A stretch of 64,000 nt of DNA from Sphingomonas sp. S2-65 (lineage in GTDB: Bacteria > Pseudomonadota > Alphaproteobacteria > Sphingomonadales > Sphingomonadaceae), in the NCBI RefSeq assembly GCF_021513175.1, contig NZ_CP090953.1, positions 1,607,001 through 1,671,000 on the forward strand. The letters are read 5' to 3'. The position numbers and the translations under genes were made by a program. This document shows, in pieces, positions 36,074 to 45,309 of the stretch. The notes under the pieces were generated by a model. The model saw nothing but the letters and a program-made list of their open reading frames with translations, was not told where the DNA came from and did not search any database. Position 1 is the first letter of the stretch, and every line of letters starts with the position of its first letter.

Positions 36074-36973
36074 ATGAAACGCTTTGCCTTGCTGATCGCC
36101 ACCGCGCTGGTGAGTGCCGCGCCGCTGGCGCCCGCCGCTGCCCAATTGGCGCCCGCCACCGCCGACTTCTCGGTCGGTCCGCAATATGACACGACGCATG
36201 TCTATGTCGCGCCGGGCGATTTCGACCGGTTCGTCACCAGCCTGCTCGCCACCTTCGGCGGCACCGCCACCAAAAAGGGCGAGTTCCAGGTGACGCCCAC
36301 CAGCAGCAAGACCATGTCGCAGCTGGTGCTGACCCCGGTCGGTTCGCTGTCGGTGTTCGGCTTCGTGACGCCGATCCCCTATCCGTTCGGCGGCGAGCGG
36401 ACCGGCTATCTGGTGGCCGATATGGACAAGGCGGTCGAGGCGGCGGTGAAGCATGGCGCCGCGCGCCTGATCACCACCTTCCCCGATCCGATCGGTCGCG
36501 ATGCGGTGGTGCAATGGCCGGGCGGCGTGAACATGCAGCTCTACTGGCATACCGCCAAGCCCAACTACCCCGCTCTGGCAAGCGTGCCGGAGAACCGCAT
36601 CTATCTGACGCCGGACGCCGCCGACAATTTCGTGCGCCGCTGGGCCGCCTATGCGCATGCCAGGATCGTGTCGGACGAAAAGGCCGCGCCGGGCGTCGAG
36701 ATCGGGCAGCAGGGCAAGACCTATCGCCGCATCCGGCTCAGCTCGGGCTATGGCAACATGGCCGTGCTGGTCTCCGATGGGCAGCTGCCCTGGCCCTATG
36801 GCCGCGACATGACCGGGTACGAAGTGCCCGATCTGGCCGCGACGCTTGCCAAGGCAACCACGGCAGGCGTCGAGACGCTGGTGCCGGCGCATGCCGAACA
36901 GGGCCGCACCGCCGCCATCGTGCGCTTCCCGGGCGGCTATGTCGCCGAGATCCACGCGAAGACGGGGGCCTGA
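36074..36973 (+). CDS. Exported VOC/glyoxalase-fold protein
   Basis: A 299-residue protein. It has a Sec signal peptide ([24 protein letters not shown]). Two VOC (vicinal-oxygen-chelate) repeats follow: ATFGGTATKKGEF with WPGGVNMQLYWHT near 150, and RIRLSSGYGNMAVLVSDG with FPGGYVAEIH near 290. Export of a VOC protein is unusual. AGGAG precedes the start by about 8 bases. The neighbours point to a periplasmic catabolic function. Confidence 0.8.
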   Translation: MKRFALLIATALVSAAPLAPAAAQLAPATADFSVGPQYDTTHVYVAPGDFDRFVTSLLATFGGTATKKGEFQVTPTSSKTMSQLVLTPVGSLSVFGFVTPIPYPFGGERTGYLVADMDKAVEAAVKHGAARLITTFPDPIGRDAVVQWPGGVNMQLYWHTAKPNYPALASVPENRIYLTPDAADNFVRRWAAYAHARIVSDEKAAPGVEIGQQGKTYRRIRLSSGYGNMAVLVSDGQLPWPYGRDMTGYEVPDLAATLAKATTAGVETLVPAHAEQGRTAAIVRFPGGYVAEIHAKTGA

Positions 36974-36976
36974 GCG

Positions 36977-37405
36977 ATGCGGGGAACCGGCACGCCACGC
37001 TTCGTCGACGCCGTGCTCGACTGGCGCCCGATCTGGTTTCTCGCCAGGCTCGCGCTGGTCGGCGCGTATCTTCTCGGCGGGCTGGTCAAGCTCAGTGACT
37101 GGCCGGCCGCGGTCGCCGAACAGGCGCATTTCGGGATGAACCCGCCCGCGCTGTGGTCGGGGCTCACCATCGCAGTCGAGCTGATCGGGCCGGCGCTGAT
37201 CCTGTGGGGCCGCTTCGTCTGGCTGGGCGCGGGCATGCTCGGCGTGTTCACGCTGCTCGCCGCCTGCGTCGCCAACGCCTTCTGGGCGATGCCCGCCGGG
37301 CACGAGCGCTTCATGGCGACCAACAGCTTCTTCGAGCATGTCGGCCTGATCGGCGGCTTCGTGCTGGCGGCCCTGGTCGCTCGGATGGAGCAGCGGCGTG
37401 CGTAA
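36977..37405 (+). CDS. DoxX-family membrane protein
   Basis: A 142-residue membrane protein with four hydrophobic segments. The start RPIWFLARLALVGAYLLGGLVKL and the segment AVELIGPALILWGR match the DoxX/DUF417-like fold. Such proteins are often linked to thiol or quinone redox. It starts 3 bases after the VOC gene and overlaps the porin gene's GTG start. Confidence 0.85.
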   Translation: MRGTGTPRFVDAVLDWRPIWFLARLALVGAYLLGGLVKLSDWPAAVAEQAHFGMNPPALWSGLTIAVELIGPALILWGRFVWLGAGMLGVFTLLAACVANAFWAMPAGHERFMATNSFFEHVGLIGGFVLAALVARMEQRRA

Positions 37406-38750
37406 GGCGCTGCTGCTGGGCTTCCTGGTCGCCGGCCCCGCGGCCGCGCAGACTCGCGAAGCCTGGCAGCCGCCGGTCCTGTCGATCACCCGCTATGACG
37501 AGGATTGGTCCAACCTCGCCGATGCCGAAAGGCGGGAGCATCACTGGACCGGCCCGCTCAAATACATCCCGCTCGGCGACGGCGGCGCCTATCTGACCAC
37601 CGGCGTGGAAGTGCGGCTGCGCGAAGAGGCGTATCGCAACAATCTGTGGGCCGATGGCCCGGCGCCCGACGATGCCTATCTATGGGCGCGCGCACTGCCT
37701 TATGCCGATCTGCATGTCGGCAGAGTCCGCGCCTTCGTCCAGCCGATGGCGGCCTTTGCCGCGGGCGTACGGCCCGCGGCGGGTCCGGCCGATCAGACCC
37801 GCATCGACCTGCTGCAGGGCTTTGCCGACGTGACGCTGGGTCCGGTTACGCTGCGCGGCGGCCGGCAGATGCTCTCGCTGGGCAGCGAGCGGCTGATCGG
37901 CACTCGCTATGGCCCCAACGTCCCGCTGGCGTTCGATGGCGTCCGCGGCATCCTGCACCATGGCCAGGCGAGCCTCAGCCTGTTGGCAATGCGCCCGGTG
38001 TCGCCCGGTCTGGACGATTTGGACGATCGCAGCTCGCCGACTAAGGCATTGTGGGGCGCCTATGGCAGCGTCCCCGGCCTCGATTTCTATTACCTGGCCT
38101 ATCGCAATCGCGCGGCGCGCTTCGGCGGACGGAGCGGGCATGAACTTCGCCACAGCCTGGGTCTGCGCTGGTATGGCAGCGCGGAAGGCTGGCACTGGAA
38201 CATCGAGGGGGTCGCCCAATTCGGGCGCTTCTCCGACCAGCGGATCGGCGCCTGGACGCTCGGCACCGAAGTCGGCCACCGCTTCGCGAACGCGCCGCTG
38301 AGGCCCGACGCGACGCTGCGCTTCAACATGGTTAGCGGCGACAAGCATCTGGGCGACGCCCGGCTGGGCACGTTCAACGCGCTGTTCCCCAAGGGCAAGT
38401 ATTTCGGCGAGCTGTCGCCCGTCGGCCCGGCCAATATCGTCAGCCTCAATCCCAGCGTGGCCTTGGCGCTGAGCGACACGGTGTCGGCCAGCGTCGCCGG
38501 CATGGCCTATTGGCGCTATTCGCGCGCCGACGGCGTCTACGACATTCCGGGCAACCTGATCCGCGCGCCCGGCGGCGCGCGCAGCCGCTTCATCGGCAAG
38601 GAGGCCGAGATGACGCTGGCCTGGCAGGCGACGCCCGAGCTCGAGCTTTCCACCTCGCTGTCCGCTTTCCAGGCCGGCAGCTTTCTGCGCGAGACCGGAC
38701 CGGCAAAGACCATCGCTATGCTCGGCCTCGAAAGCAATTTCCGTTTCTAG
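37398..38750 (+). CDS. Alginate-export family outer membrane porin
   Basis: A 450-residue protein with a signal peptide (MRKALLLGFLVAGPAAAQ) and a barrel-like remainder. Key parts are YLTTGVEVRLREEAY, LLQGFADVTLGPVTLRGGRQMLSLGSERLIGTR (characteristic of the alginate_exp domain) and a C-terminal Phe. It would let an anionic or sugar-like compound pass the outer membrane. It starts with GTG inside the DoxX gene, so it belongs to the same transcript. Confidence 0.88.
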   Translation: MRKALLLGFLVAGPAAAQTREAWQPPVLSITRYDEDWSNLADAERREHHWTGPLKYIPLGDGGAYLTTGVEVRLREEAYRNNLWADGPAPDDAYLWARALPYADLHVGRVRAFVQPMAAFAAGVRPAAGPADQTRIDLLQGFADVTLGPVTLRGGRQMLSLGSERLIGTRYGPNVPLAFDGVRGILHHGQASLSLLAMRPVSPGLDDLDDRSSPTKALWGAYGSVPGLDFYYLAYRNRAARFGGRSGHELRHSLGLRWYGSAEGWHWNIEGVAQFGRFSDQRIGAWTLGTEVGHRFANAPLRPDATLRFNMVSGDKHLGDARLGTFNALFPKGKYFGELSPVGPANIVSLNPSVALALSDTVSASVAGMAYWRYSRADGVYDIPGNLIRAPGGARSRFIGKEAEMTLAWQATPELELSTSLSAFQAGSFLRETGPAKTIAMLGLESNFRF

Positions 38751-38772
38751 ACCGCCTTCCAAGGAGCCCGTC

Positions 38773-39474
38773 ATGGCCACGTCCCCCGCCCCTCGCTCGT
38801 CGCTGCCCGGCCTGCTGCTGTTCCTGTCCGCGACCACCGGCCTGGTGGATGCCGCCAGCGTGCTGGGGCTAGGCAAGGTGTTCACCGCCAACATGACCGG
38901 CAACATCGTCTTCCTGGGCTTTGCCGCCGTCGGTACGCCCGGCTTCAAGGTGGCGCCGTTCGTGGTGGCGATCGCCGCCTTCATGCTTGGCGCGCTGATC
39001 GCCGGCCGCGTCGGTACCGCGCATGCCAGCCTGCCGCTGCGCCACTGGCTGATCCGCGCCGCTATCGTCGAGACCGTGTTGCTGTGGATCGCCGCGGGAA
39101 TCGCGCTGGTGCTGCACGTGCCGAGCCAGGACCCGCAATGGGCGGTGTTCGCGATCATCGCACTGACGGCGGTCGCAATGGGCTTCCGCAACGCCACGGT
39201 CCGCCAGCTCAAGGTGCCGGACCTCACGACCACCGTGCTGACGCTCACCGTGACCGGCATCGCCGCCGATTCCAAGCTGGCCGGCGGCGCCGGCGCCAAT
39301 CTGGGCCGCCGGATCGGTGCCATCGTGTCGATCTTCGCCGGGGCGGCAGTGGGCGCGGTGCTCGTGATGCATAGTGGCCTGGCCGCACCGCTGGCATTGG
39401 CCGGGCTGATGGTGTTGGTCGGTACGCTTGTCTGCGCACGCCATCCCAGCGCCGCCCTCCCGCGCACCGCCTGA
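38773..39474 (+). CDS. DUF1275 (YoaK) family membrane protein
   Basis: A 233-residue membrane protein of six hydrophobic segments. The first part LLLFLSATTGLVDAASVLGLGKVFTANMTGNIVFLG is the DUF1275 signature. Function unknown. It is the last gene of the co-directional run that begins at 32283, 22 bases after the porin gene. Confidence 0.88.
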   Translation: MATSPAPRSSLPGLLLFLSATTGLVDAASVLGLGKVFTANMTGNIVFLGFAAVGTPGFKVAPFVVAIAAFMLGALIAGRVGTAHASLPLRHWLIRAAIVETVLLWIAAGIALVLHVPSQDPQWAVFAIIALTAVAMGFRNATVRQLKVPDLTTTVLTLTVTGIAADSKLAGGAGANLGRRIGAIVSIFAGAAVGAVLVMHSGLAAPLALAGLMVLVGTLVCARHPSAALPRTA

Positions 39475-39535
39475 CGCAGAGCGGCGGCAGCGCGCTTCAT
39501 ACCGCCGGTGCCACGGACGTGAGCACCAAGCGACA

Positions 39536-39549
39536 GTGACATTTGTCAC
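39536..39549. promoter_or_regulatory. GTGACA-TT-TGTCAC palindrome upstream of ABC operon
   Basis: Two perfect 6-base arms with a 2-base centre. It lies about 75 bases before the ATP-binding protein start, in the only gap of the transporter/two-component block. Likely the operator of the NarL-type regulator encoded at 42416-43021. Confidence 0.6.
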
Positions 39550-39622
39550 GCGCTGCGCATGACGACCTACACTGGTTCGAGGACCGTCTCCGGCTGATGC
39601 TGACGCAGCAAAGGAGCGAGGG

Positions 39623-40531
39623 ATGGTGGAAAACAGTATAGAAGCGGTCGGCAGGCTCGGCGGCATATCGAAAACGTTCGGAAGCCGGCTCGTACTCGAC
39701 AACATCGCGCTGGAGATACGCCGCGGCGAAGTCACCGCGCTGCTGGGCCCGAACGGCGCGGGGAAGACGACCCTGGTGGGCATGCTGACCGGAAGGCTCG
39801 CGCCCGACCACGGCCATGTAGCGCTGTTCGGCCTCGATCCCGCACGTCCCGCGGCGCGGGCGCGCATGGGCGTCATGCTCCAGAGCGCCGGCCTTCCCGA
39901 CGTGCTCACCGTGCGGGAGCTGGTGGCGCTGCAATCGGGCTATTACCGCAATCCGCGACAGGTCGCCGCGACTATCACCCTCGCCGGACTTGACGGCCTG
40001 GAGGCGCGGCCGGCCGGAAAGCTTTCCGGCGGGCAGCAGCGGCGGCTTTTGTACGCGCTCGCGATCTGCGGCCAGCCCGACCTGCTCGTGCTCGACGAAC
40101 CCACCACAGGGCTGGATCACGAGGCGCGGCGGCGGCTGTGGACCACCGTGCGCGCCGATGCCGACGCGGGCGCCGCGATCCTGCTGACCACCCATTATCT
40201 CGAAGAAGCCGATGCCCTGGCCGATCGCATCGTCGTGATCGACGGCGGAAGGATCATCGCGGACGATACGCCGTCGTGGATCAAGGCACAGGTGGCCGGA
40301 TCGACGATCCGCTGCCGCACCGCGCTGCCCGACGCCACGCTGCTGTCGCTGCCGGGGATCCGGTCGGTCGCCCGTAACGGCGCGGCAACCACGCTGCTGG
40401 CCACCGACGGCGCAGCCTCGGCCCGGGCGCTGCTCGGCGCCGATTCCGCGCTGTCGGACCTGACGATCACCGCCGCGTCGCTCGAGGACGCACTGGCAAA
40501 TCTCCCCACAGACACGCGAAAGGCCGCTTGA
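39623..40531 (+). CDS. ABC transporter ATP-binding protein
   Basis: A 302-residue ATPase. Walker A GPNGAGKTTL, the Q loop VMLQSAG, signature LSGGQQRRL, Walker [14 protein letters not shown] and the switch TTHYLEEAD are all present. The form is that of DrrA/Nod-type exporters, with an extra C-terminal domain. AAGGAGCGAG precedes the ATG. It partners with the permease at 40531. Confidence 0.95.
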   Translation: MVENSIEAVGRLGGISKTFGSRLVLDNIALEIRRGEVTALLGPNGAGKTTLVGMLTGRLAPDHGHVALFGLDPARPAARARMGVMLQSAGLPDVLTVRELVALQSGYYRNPRQVAATITLAGLDGLEARPAGKLSGGQQRRLLYALAICGQPDLLVLDEPTTGLDHEARRRLWTTVRADADAGAAILLTTHYLEEADALADRIVVIDGGRIIADDTPSWIKAQVAGSTIRCRTALPDATLLSLPGIRSVARNGAATTLLATDGAASARALLGADSALSDLTITAASLEDALANLPTDTRKAA

Positions 40532-41283
40532 TGGAAACCGCACTCGCCAGTCCGCTCGGTGTGTTCGGGCGCGAAAGCGTCGCCGAACTCCGCAAAAGCC
40601 TGCGGCTCCCGCAATTCGCCTTGCCGACGATCATAACCCCGGCGATGTTTTACGGGCTGTTCGCAATCGCGCTCAACAAGGGCGGACCCGCCGCCGCGGC
40701 CTATTCGCTCGCGACCTTCGGCGTGTTCGCCGCCACTGGCCCGGCGCTGTTCGGCTTCGGTGCAGGGGTCGCGGTGGAACGCGAAAGCGGGTTGATCGAG
40801 CTCAAGCGCGTCTCCCCGCTCCCCGCGGGCGCCTATGTCTTCGCCAAACTGGTGTCGGCCGGAGCAATGGCGGCCATGGCGCTGGTGCTGATCTACGCAC
40901 TTGCGCTCTTCGGCGGCGTCCGGCTCCCGCCCGAACAATGGGCCCTGCTGGTTCTCGTCCATCTGCTGGCAGTGGTGCCGTTCGCGCTGTTCGGGTTCGC
41001 GATCGGCATGCGCATGGGCTCAAAGGGTGCGATCGCGGCGGCGAACGCCTTGTATCTCGGCTTCGCGATCCTCGGCGGATTGTGGATGCCAATCTTCCTG
41101 CTCCCCGCCTGGATGCAGCATCTCGCCTGGATCACGCCATCCTTTCACCTCGGCCAGCTCGCACTCGCGGCAACCGGCGTTCCTTCGCAGGCGGCGATCC
41201 TCCTGCACCTGGCGACGCTGATCCTCATCACCGCGGCAGCGGGCTGGCTCGCGGTCCGCGGATGGCGGCGCAGCCCGGCTTGA
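40531..41283 (+). CDS. ABC-2 type permease
   Basis: A 250-residue membrane protein with six hydrophobic segments in the ABC-2 pattern, including MFYGLFAIALNKGG and LFGFAIGMRMGSKGAIAAANALYLGFAILGGLWMP. The ATG at 40531 overlaps the stop of the ATPase gene (TGATG). It pairs with the ATPase for export of an unknown compound. Confidence 0.88.
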   Translation: METALASPLGVFGRESVAELRKSLRLPQFALPTIITPAMFYGLFAIALNKGGPAAAAYSLATFGVFAATGPALFGFGAGVAVERESGLIELKRVSPLPAGAYVFAKLVSAGAMAAMALVLIYALALFGGVRLPPEQWALLVLVHLLAVVPFALFGFAIGMRMGSKGAIAAANALYLGFAILGGLWMPIFLLPAWMQHLAWITPSFHLGQLALAATGVPSQAAILLHLATLILITAAAGWLAVRGWRRSPA

Positions 41284-41306
41284 CCATCGCCCGGCCCCAG
41301 GCGAGC

Positions 41307-42419
41307 ATGACCTGCATGCAGTTCCCCACGGCACCGACGGCCACGGGCCAGCATTGGTACCAGCGGATCGCCGATGTCCGCAGTCCATGGATCTGGCTGG
41401 CCTATCTTCCCTTGTTCGGGGCGACATGGTTCGGCCATCCGCCAGGCGTGCGCGATCTCATCGTCTCGGCGGTCGGGCTGCTGATCTTCCTCGCCCTCTA
41501 TGTCTATGCGGCGCGGGCGCCGGCCCGGCGGGCGCTATCGGCATCCATTCTGATCATGGCGCTTGCCTTCGCCATGATCCCGTTCGGCGGCAATTGGACC
41601 GTGCTCGCGGTGTACGCCTGCTCGACGGCAGCCGAGCGCCGCCCGGCACGCGCGGCGGTCCAGCTCGTCGGGATCCTGGTCCTCGTATCGGTCGCCGCCA
41701 CGATCCTCGCGCGGCTGCCTTGGTACGCCGTCGCGATGCTCGCCTTGTTCGAGTTGATGGTCGTGTACGGCAAGATGGCAGGCATGGCGCTGGGCGAGAA
41801 GCACGGCGCACTGCTGCGCGCGCAGGAGGAAGTTCGGCTCCTCGCGCGAGAGGCCGAACGCGAGCGGATCGCGCGCGACCTCCACGACGTGCTGGGGCGG
41901 ACGCTGACGCTCATCGCCCTCAAATCGGATCTCGCGGCGCGGCTCGCCGCGTCCGATCCGGCGGCGGCGGAGCACGAGATCCGCGACGTGGCCGAAGCCG
42001 CGCGCGGCGCCCTAGCGGAGGTTCGCGCCACCGTCGCCGGCATGAACCACGCCGGGCTGGGACGCGAGATCGAAGCGTCCCGCGATGCCCTGGCGACCGC
42101 CGGCATCGCCTGCGACGTCGATGGCGAGGATCTGGCGATATCCGCCGAGGACGGCGCAGTGCTGGCGATGGCGCTGCGCGAGGCCGTGACCAACGTGATC
42201 CGCCACGCGGCGGCTACGCGCTGCACGATCCTGCTGGAGCAGGAGGACGGTGCCGCGCGCCTGACCGTCTCCGACAATGGCCGCGGCGGCGATTTCCGCG
42301 AGGGCTCCGGGCTGCGCGGCATGCGCGCACGCCTGTCCGCATCGGGCGGGCGCCTGCGGGTCGATGTGAGCGACCGCGGAACCCAGGTGACGGCGGCGGT
42401 CCCGGCGGTGGCGGCATGA
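41307..42419 (+). CDS. DesK-type sensor histidine kinase
   Basis: A 370-residue protein. It has five or so hydrophobic segments in the first 150 residues, then the HisKA_3 site REAERERIARDLHDVLGRTLTLI (phospho-accepting His) and an ATPase domain with ALREAVTNVIRHA (N box) and SDNGRGG, then SGLRGMRARL. DesK-type kinases sense the membrane. It is 23 bases after the permease gene and overlaps the regulator's ATG, so all four genes are one unit. Confidence 0.9.
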   Translation: MTCMQFPTAPTATGQHWYQRIADVRSPWIWLAYLPLFGATWFGHPPGVRDLIVSAVGLLIFLALYVYAARAPARRALSASILIMALAFAMIPFGGNWTVLAVYACSTAAERRPARAAVQLVGILVLVSVAATILARLPWYAVAMLALFELMVVYGKMAGMALGEKHGALLRAQEEVRLLAREAERERIARDLHDVLGRTLTLIALKSDLAARLAASDPAAAEHEIRDVAEAARGALAEVRATVAGMNHAGLGREIEASRDALATAGIACDVDGEDLAISAEDGAVLAMALREAVTNVIRHAAATRCTILLEQEDGAARLTVSDNGRGGDFREGSGLRGMRARLSASGGRLRVDVSDRGTQVTAAVPAVAA

Positions 42420-43021
42420 TCCGCATCGTCATCGCCGAAGATCAGGGTCTGGTGCTCGGCGCGCTTGCATCGCTGCTCACCCTGGAACCCGACATCGAAG
42501 TCGTGGCGCGTGCGCCCGATGGCCTGGTGGCACTGGAGGCGGTGCGGACGCTCCGCCCCGACCTGCTGCTGTCGGACATCGAAATGCCCGGCCTGACCGG
42601 GCTCGAAGTGGCCGCGCGACTGGCGCAGGAGCGTTCGCCCACGCGCGTGCTGATCGTCACGACCTTCGGACGCGCGGGTTATCTGCGCCGCGCGGTCGAG
42701 GCCGGGGTTTGCGGCTATCTGTTGAAGGACAGCCCGGCGGATCGCCTGGCCGACGCGATTCGCCGAGTCGCGAGCGGCGGACGGGTCATCGATCCGGACC
42801 TCGCGGCCACCGCCGCCTTCGCGCCGCCCGATCCGCTCACCGACCGCGAGCGCGCGGTGTTGCGGCTCGCGCAGGACGGACGTTCCAACAAGGAGATCGG
42901 CCGCGCGCTCGAACTGTCCCCCGGCACGGTGCGGAATTACCTGTCCGAAGCCGCCGCCAAGCTCGGCGCTTCCAACCGCATCGAGGCCGGCCGCATCGCG
43001 CGGAACCATGGCTGGCTGTAA
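42416..43021 (+). CDS. NarL/DesR-type response regulator
   Basis: A 201-residue protein. The receiver (RIVIAEDQGLVLG, phospho-Asp in LLLSDIEMPG, Lys in YLLKDSP) is followed by a LuxR-type helix-turn-helix (LTDRERAVLRLAQDGRSNKEIGRALELSPGTVRNYLSEAAAKLGASNRIEAGRIA). It pairs with the upstream DesK-type kinase. It probably binds the palindrome at 39536 to control the ABC genes. Confidence 0.93.
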   Translation: MIRIVIAEDQGLVLGALASLLTLEPDIEVVARAPDGLVALEAVRTLRPDLLLSDIEMPGLTGLEVAARLAQERSPTRVLIVTTFGRAGYLRRAVEAGVCGYLLKDSPADRLADAIRRVASGGRVIDPDLAATAAFAPPDPLTDRERAVLRLAQDGRSNKEIGRALELSPGTVRNYLSEAAAKLGASNRIEAGRIARNHGWL

Positions 43022-43144
43022 CGCCGATTGCCGCGCGCGCACCCGTTGGCCCGAGCGAATCGGCGACTGGCGACAAGAGGCAAGCCGCGCCGCCGAGGCA
43101 GGTTCCGCCGCAGCGGAGCGCTTTGATTAAGGCATTGAAGTTCT

Positions 43145-43221
43145 TGGTCGGGGCGACAGGATTCGAACCTGCGACCCCCACACCCCCAGTGTGATGCGCT
43201 ACCAGGCTGCGCTACGCCCCG
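43145..43221 (-). tRNA. tRNA-Pro (GGG)
   Basis: On the minus strand a full cloverleaf: acceptor CGGGGCG paired with CGCCCCG, a D arm with AGCCTGGTAGCGC, an anticodon stem TCACA/TGTGG with loop CTGGGGG (anticodon GGG), a T arm with GGTTCGAATCC, discriminator A. The CCA end is encoded at 43145-43147. Confidence 0.95.
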
Positions 43222-43361
43222 ACCGAGGGAGCGCCCTCTATGCCCCTTCGCCGCGCGATGCAAGCGCCCGTGACAATAGTTGCGCAGGGCCGAGACGCAT
43301 GTTAGCGCCCGCGGCTTCAACGGGGGCGATTTTCGCTCCCCCTTTTTGGCATCCGGAAACC

Positions 43362-43703
43362 ATGTTCGTCACCCCAGCATATGCACAGACCGCAGGCGCG
43401 GCAGCCCAGGGCGGCGGCACCGCCGGCGCGATCGTGTCGCTCCTGCCGCTCGTCCTCATCTTCGTCGTCTTCTATTTCCTGATGATCCGCCCGCAGCAGA
43501 AGCGGATGAAGTCGCTTCAGGACTCGATCGGCGCCGTCAAGAAGGGCGACACCGTCGTCACTGGCGGCGGCCTGATCGGCAAGGTGACCAAGGTCGATGA
43601 GACCGAAGTCGAAGTCGAGCTGGCCCCCGGCATGAAGGTCCGCTCGCTCAAGGGCAGCATCGCCGAAGTTCGCCCGCTGGGCGGCAAGCCCGCGAACGAC
43701 TGA
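43362..43703 (+). CDS. yajC: Preprotein translocase subunit YajC
   Basis: A 113-residue protein with one transmembrane helix near residues 25-45 (AGAIVSLLPLVLIFVVFYFLMIRPQQKRMK) and a short cytoplasmic part with GDTVVTGGGLIGKVTKV. It belongs to SecDF-YajC. The ATG at 43362 fits family length. It overlaps secD by one base (TGATG). Confidence 0.95.
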   Translation: MFVTPAYAQTAGAAAQGGGTAGAIVSLLPLVLIFVVFYFLMIRPQQKRMKSLQDSIGAVKKGDTVVTGGGLIGKVTKVDETEVEVELAPGMKVRSLKGSIAEVRPLGGKPAND

Positions 43704-45295
43704 TGCTGGATTTTCCCCGCTGGAAAGTGCTGACCATTTCCGCCTTCCTGGCGATCATGGTCCTTCTCGCCGTGCCGAGCTTCGTGCCCAAGACGGTGCG
43801 CGACACCTGGCCCTCCTGGGTGCCCAAGCCCGCGATCAACCTGGGCCTCGATCTTGCCGGCGGCAGCTATCTGCTGCTCGAAGCCGATACCAAGGACGTC
43901 GCCCAGTCCCGCCTGGAGCAGATGCGTGAGCAGGTCCGCAGCGAAATGCGCCGCGATCCCCGCGTCGAAGTCGGCGACATCTCGATCCAGGGCGGCAAGC
44001 TGTCCTTCATGGTCCGCGATCCCGCAAAGGTCGATGCCGCGCGTGAGAAGCTGCTGCCGCTGACCACCGGCGTCGGCACCACCGGCCAGCGCGACTGGGA
44101 AATCGCCGTCGTCGATTCGACTCGCTTCGTGCTCACCCCCACCGGGGCCGGCGTGAACCAGGCGATCGAGACCGCGATGAACGACGCCCGCGAAGTGGTC
44201 GACCGCCGCATCAACGCGCTCGGCACGCTCGAGCCCACCGTGGTGCGCGAAGGTTCGAACCGCATCGTCGTCCAGGTCCCCGGCCTCCAGGACCCGACCG
44301 CGCTCAAGAACCTGCTCGGCAAGACCGCGAAGCTCGCTTTCCACCTGGTCGACACCAACGCCAACCCGGCCGACCTCGCCCGCGGTATCGCGCCCGCTGG
44401 TTCGATCGTGCTTCCTTATTCCGAGACCGGCAGCCCGATCGCCGTGCAGCGCACCGCGATGATCACCGGCGACATGCTGGTGAACGCCAGCCAGTCCTAC
44501 GATCCGCAGTCGGGCGCTCCTGGCGTGACGCTGCAGCTTGACGGCGCCGGCTCGCGCCGCTTCGCCAAGGTGACGCAGGAAAACTCGGGCAAGCCGTTCG
44601 CGATCGTCGTCGACAATGTCGTGATCTCGGCTCCGCGTATCAACGAGCCGATCTTGGGCGGCAGCGCGGTCATCAACGGCGGCTTCACCGTCGAAAGCGC
44701 CAACCAGCTGGCGATCGCGCTGCGCTCGGGCAAGCTGCCCGTCGCGCTCAAGGTGGTGCAGGAATCGACCGTCAGCCCCGAACTCGGCGCCGACTCGATC
44801 AAGGCCGGCATCACCGCATCGGTGATCGCCATCGTCGCGGTCATCGCCTTCATGGTGCTGACCTATGGCCGCTTCGGCATCTACGCGACCTTCGCGGTCA
44901 CGCTGAACGTGCTGGTGATCCTGGCGGTCATGGGCATGCTCACCGCCACGCTGACCCTGCCCGGCATCGCCGGCTTCGTGCTGACCATCGGTACCGCCGT
45001 CGACGCCAACGTGCTGATCAACGAGCGCATCCGTGAGGAGCGCCGGCGCGGGCGGAGCGTTACCCAGTCGGTGGAGCTCGGCTACAAGGAAGCCAGCCGG
45101 ACGATCTTCGAGGCGAACGTGACTCACGCCATTGCCGGCGTGATCATGCTGATCCTGGGTTCGGGCCCGGTCCGCGGCTTCGCGGTGGTGCTGCTGATCG
45201 GTATCGCCAGCTCGGTGTTCACGGCGGTGGTCTTCACCCGCATGCTTGTTTCGCTCTGGATCCGGCGCAACCGGCCCAGCGAAATCCACATTTAA
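43703..45295 (+). CDS. secD: Protein translocase subunit SecD
   Basis: A 530-residue membrane protein. The family motif LGLDLAGGSYLLLE follows the first helix, a large periplasmic region follows, and a six-helix transmembrane end includes GTAVDANVLINERIREE and ALRSGKLPVALKVV. It uses the proton gradient to pull secreted proteins. Coupled to yajC and followed 14 bases later by secF. Confidence 0.97.
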   Translation: MLDFPRWKVLTISAFLAIMVLLAVPSFVPKTVRDTWPSWVPKPAINLGLDLAGGSYLLLEADTKDVAQSRLEQMREQVRSEMRRDPRVEVGDISIQGGKLSFMVRDPAKVDAAREKLLPLTTGVGTTGQRDWEIAVVDSTRFVLTPTGAGVNQAIETAMNDAREVVDRRINALGTLEPTVVREGSNRIVVQVPGLQDPTALKNLLGKTAKLAFHLVDTNANPADLARGIAPAGSIVLPYSETGSPIAVQRTAMITGDMLVNASQSYDPQSGAPGVTLQLDGAGSRRFAKVTQENSGKPFAIVVDNVVISAPRINEPILGGSAVINGGFTVESANQLAIALRSGKLPVALKVVQESTVSPELGADSIKAGITASVIAIVAVIAFMVLTYGRFGIYATFAVTLNVLVILAVMGMLTATLTLPGIAGFVLTIGTAVDANVLINERIREERRRGRSVTQSVELGYKEASRTIFEANVTHAIAGVIMLILGSGPVRGFAVVLLIGIASSVFTAVVFTRMLVSLWIRRNRPSEIHI

Positions 45296-45309
45296 GGAAC
45301 GCGACAGTC

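Noticed and set aside
43517..45289. Antisense open frame of 590 codons over secD/yajC
   Set aside because: Same GC-bias artefact; secD and yajC are certain on the other strand.
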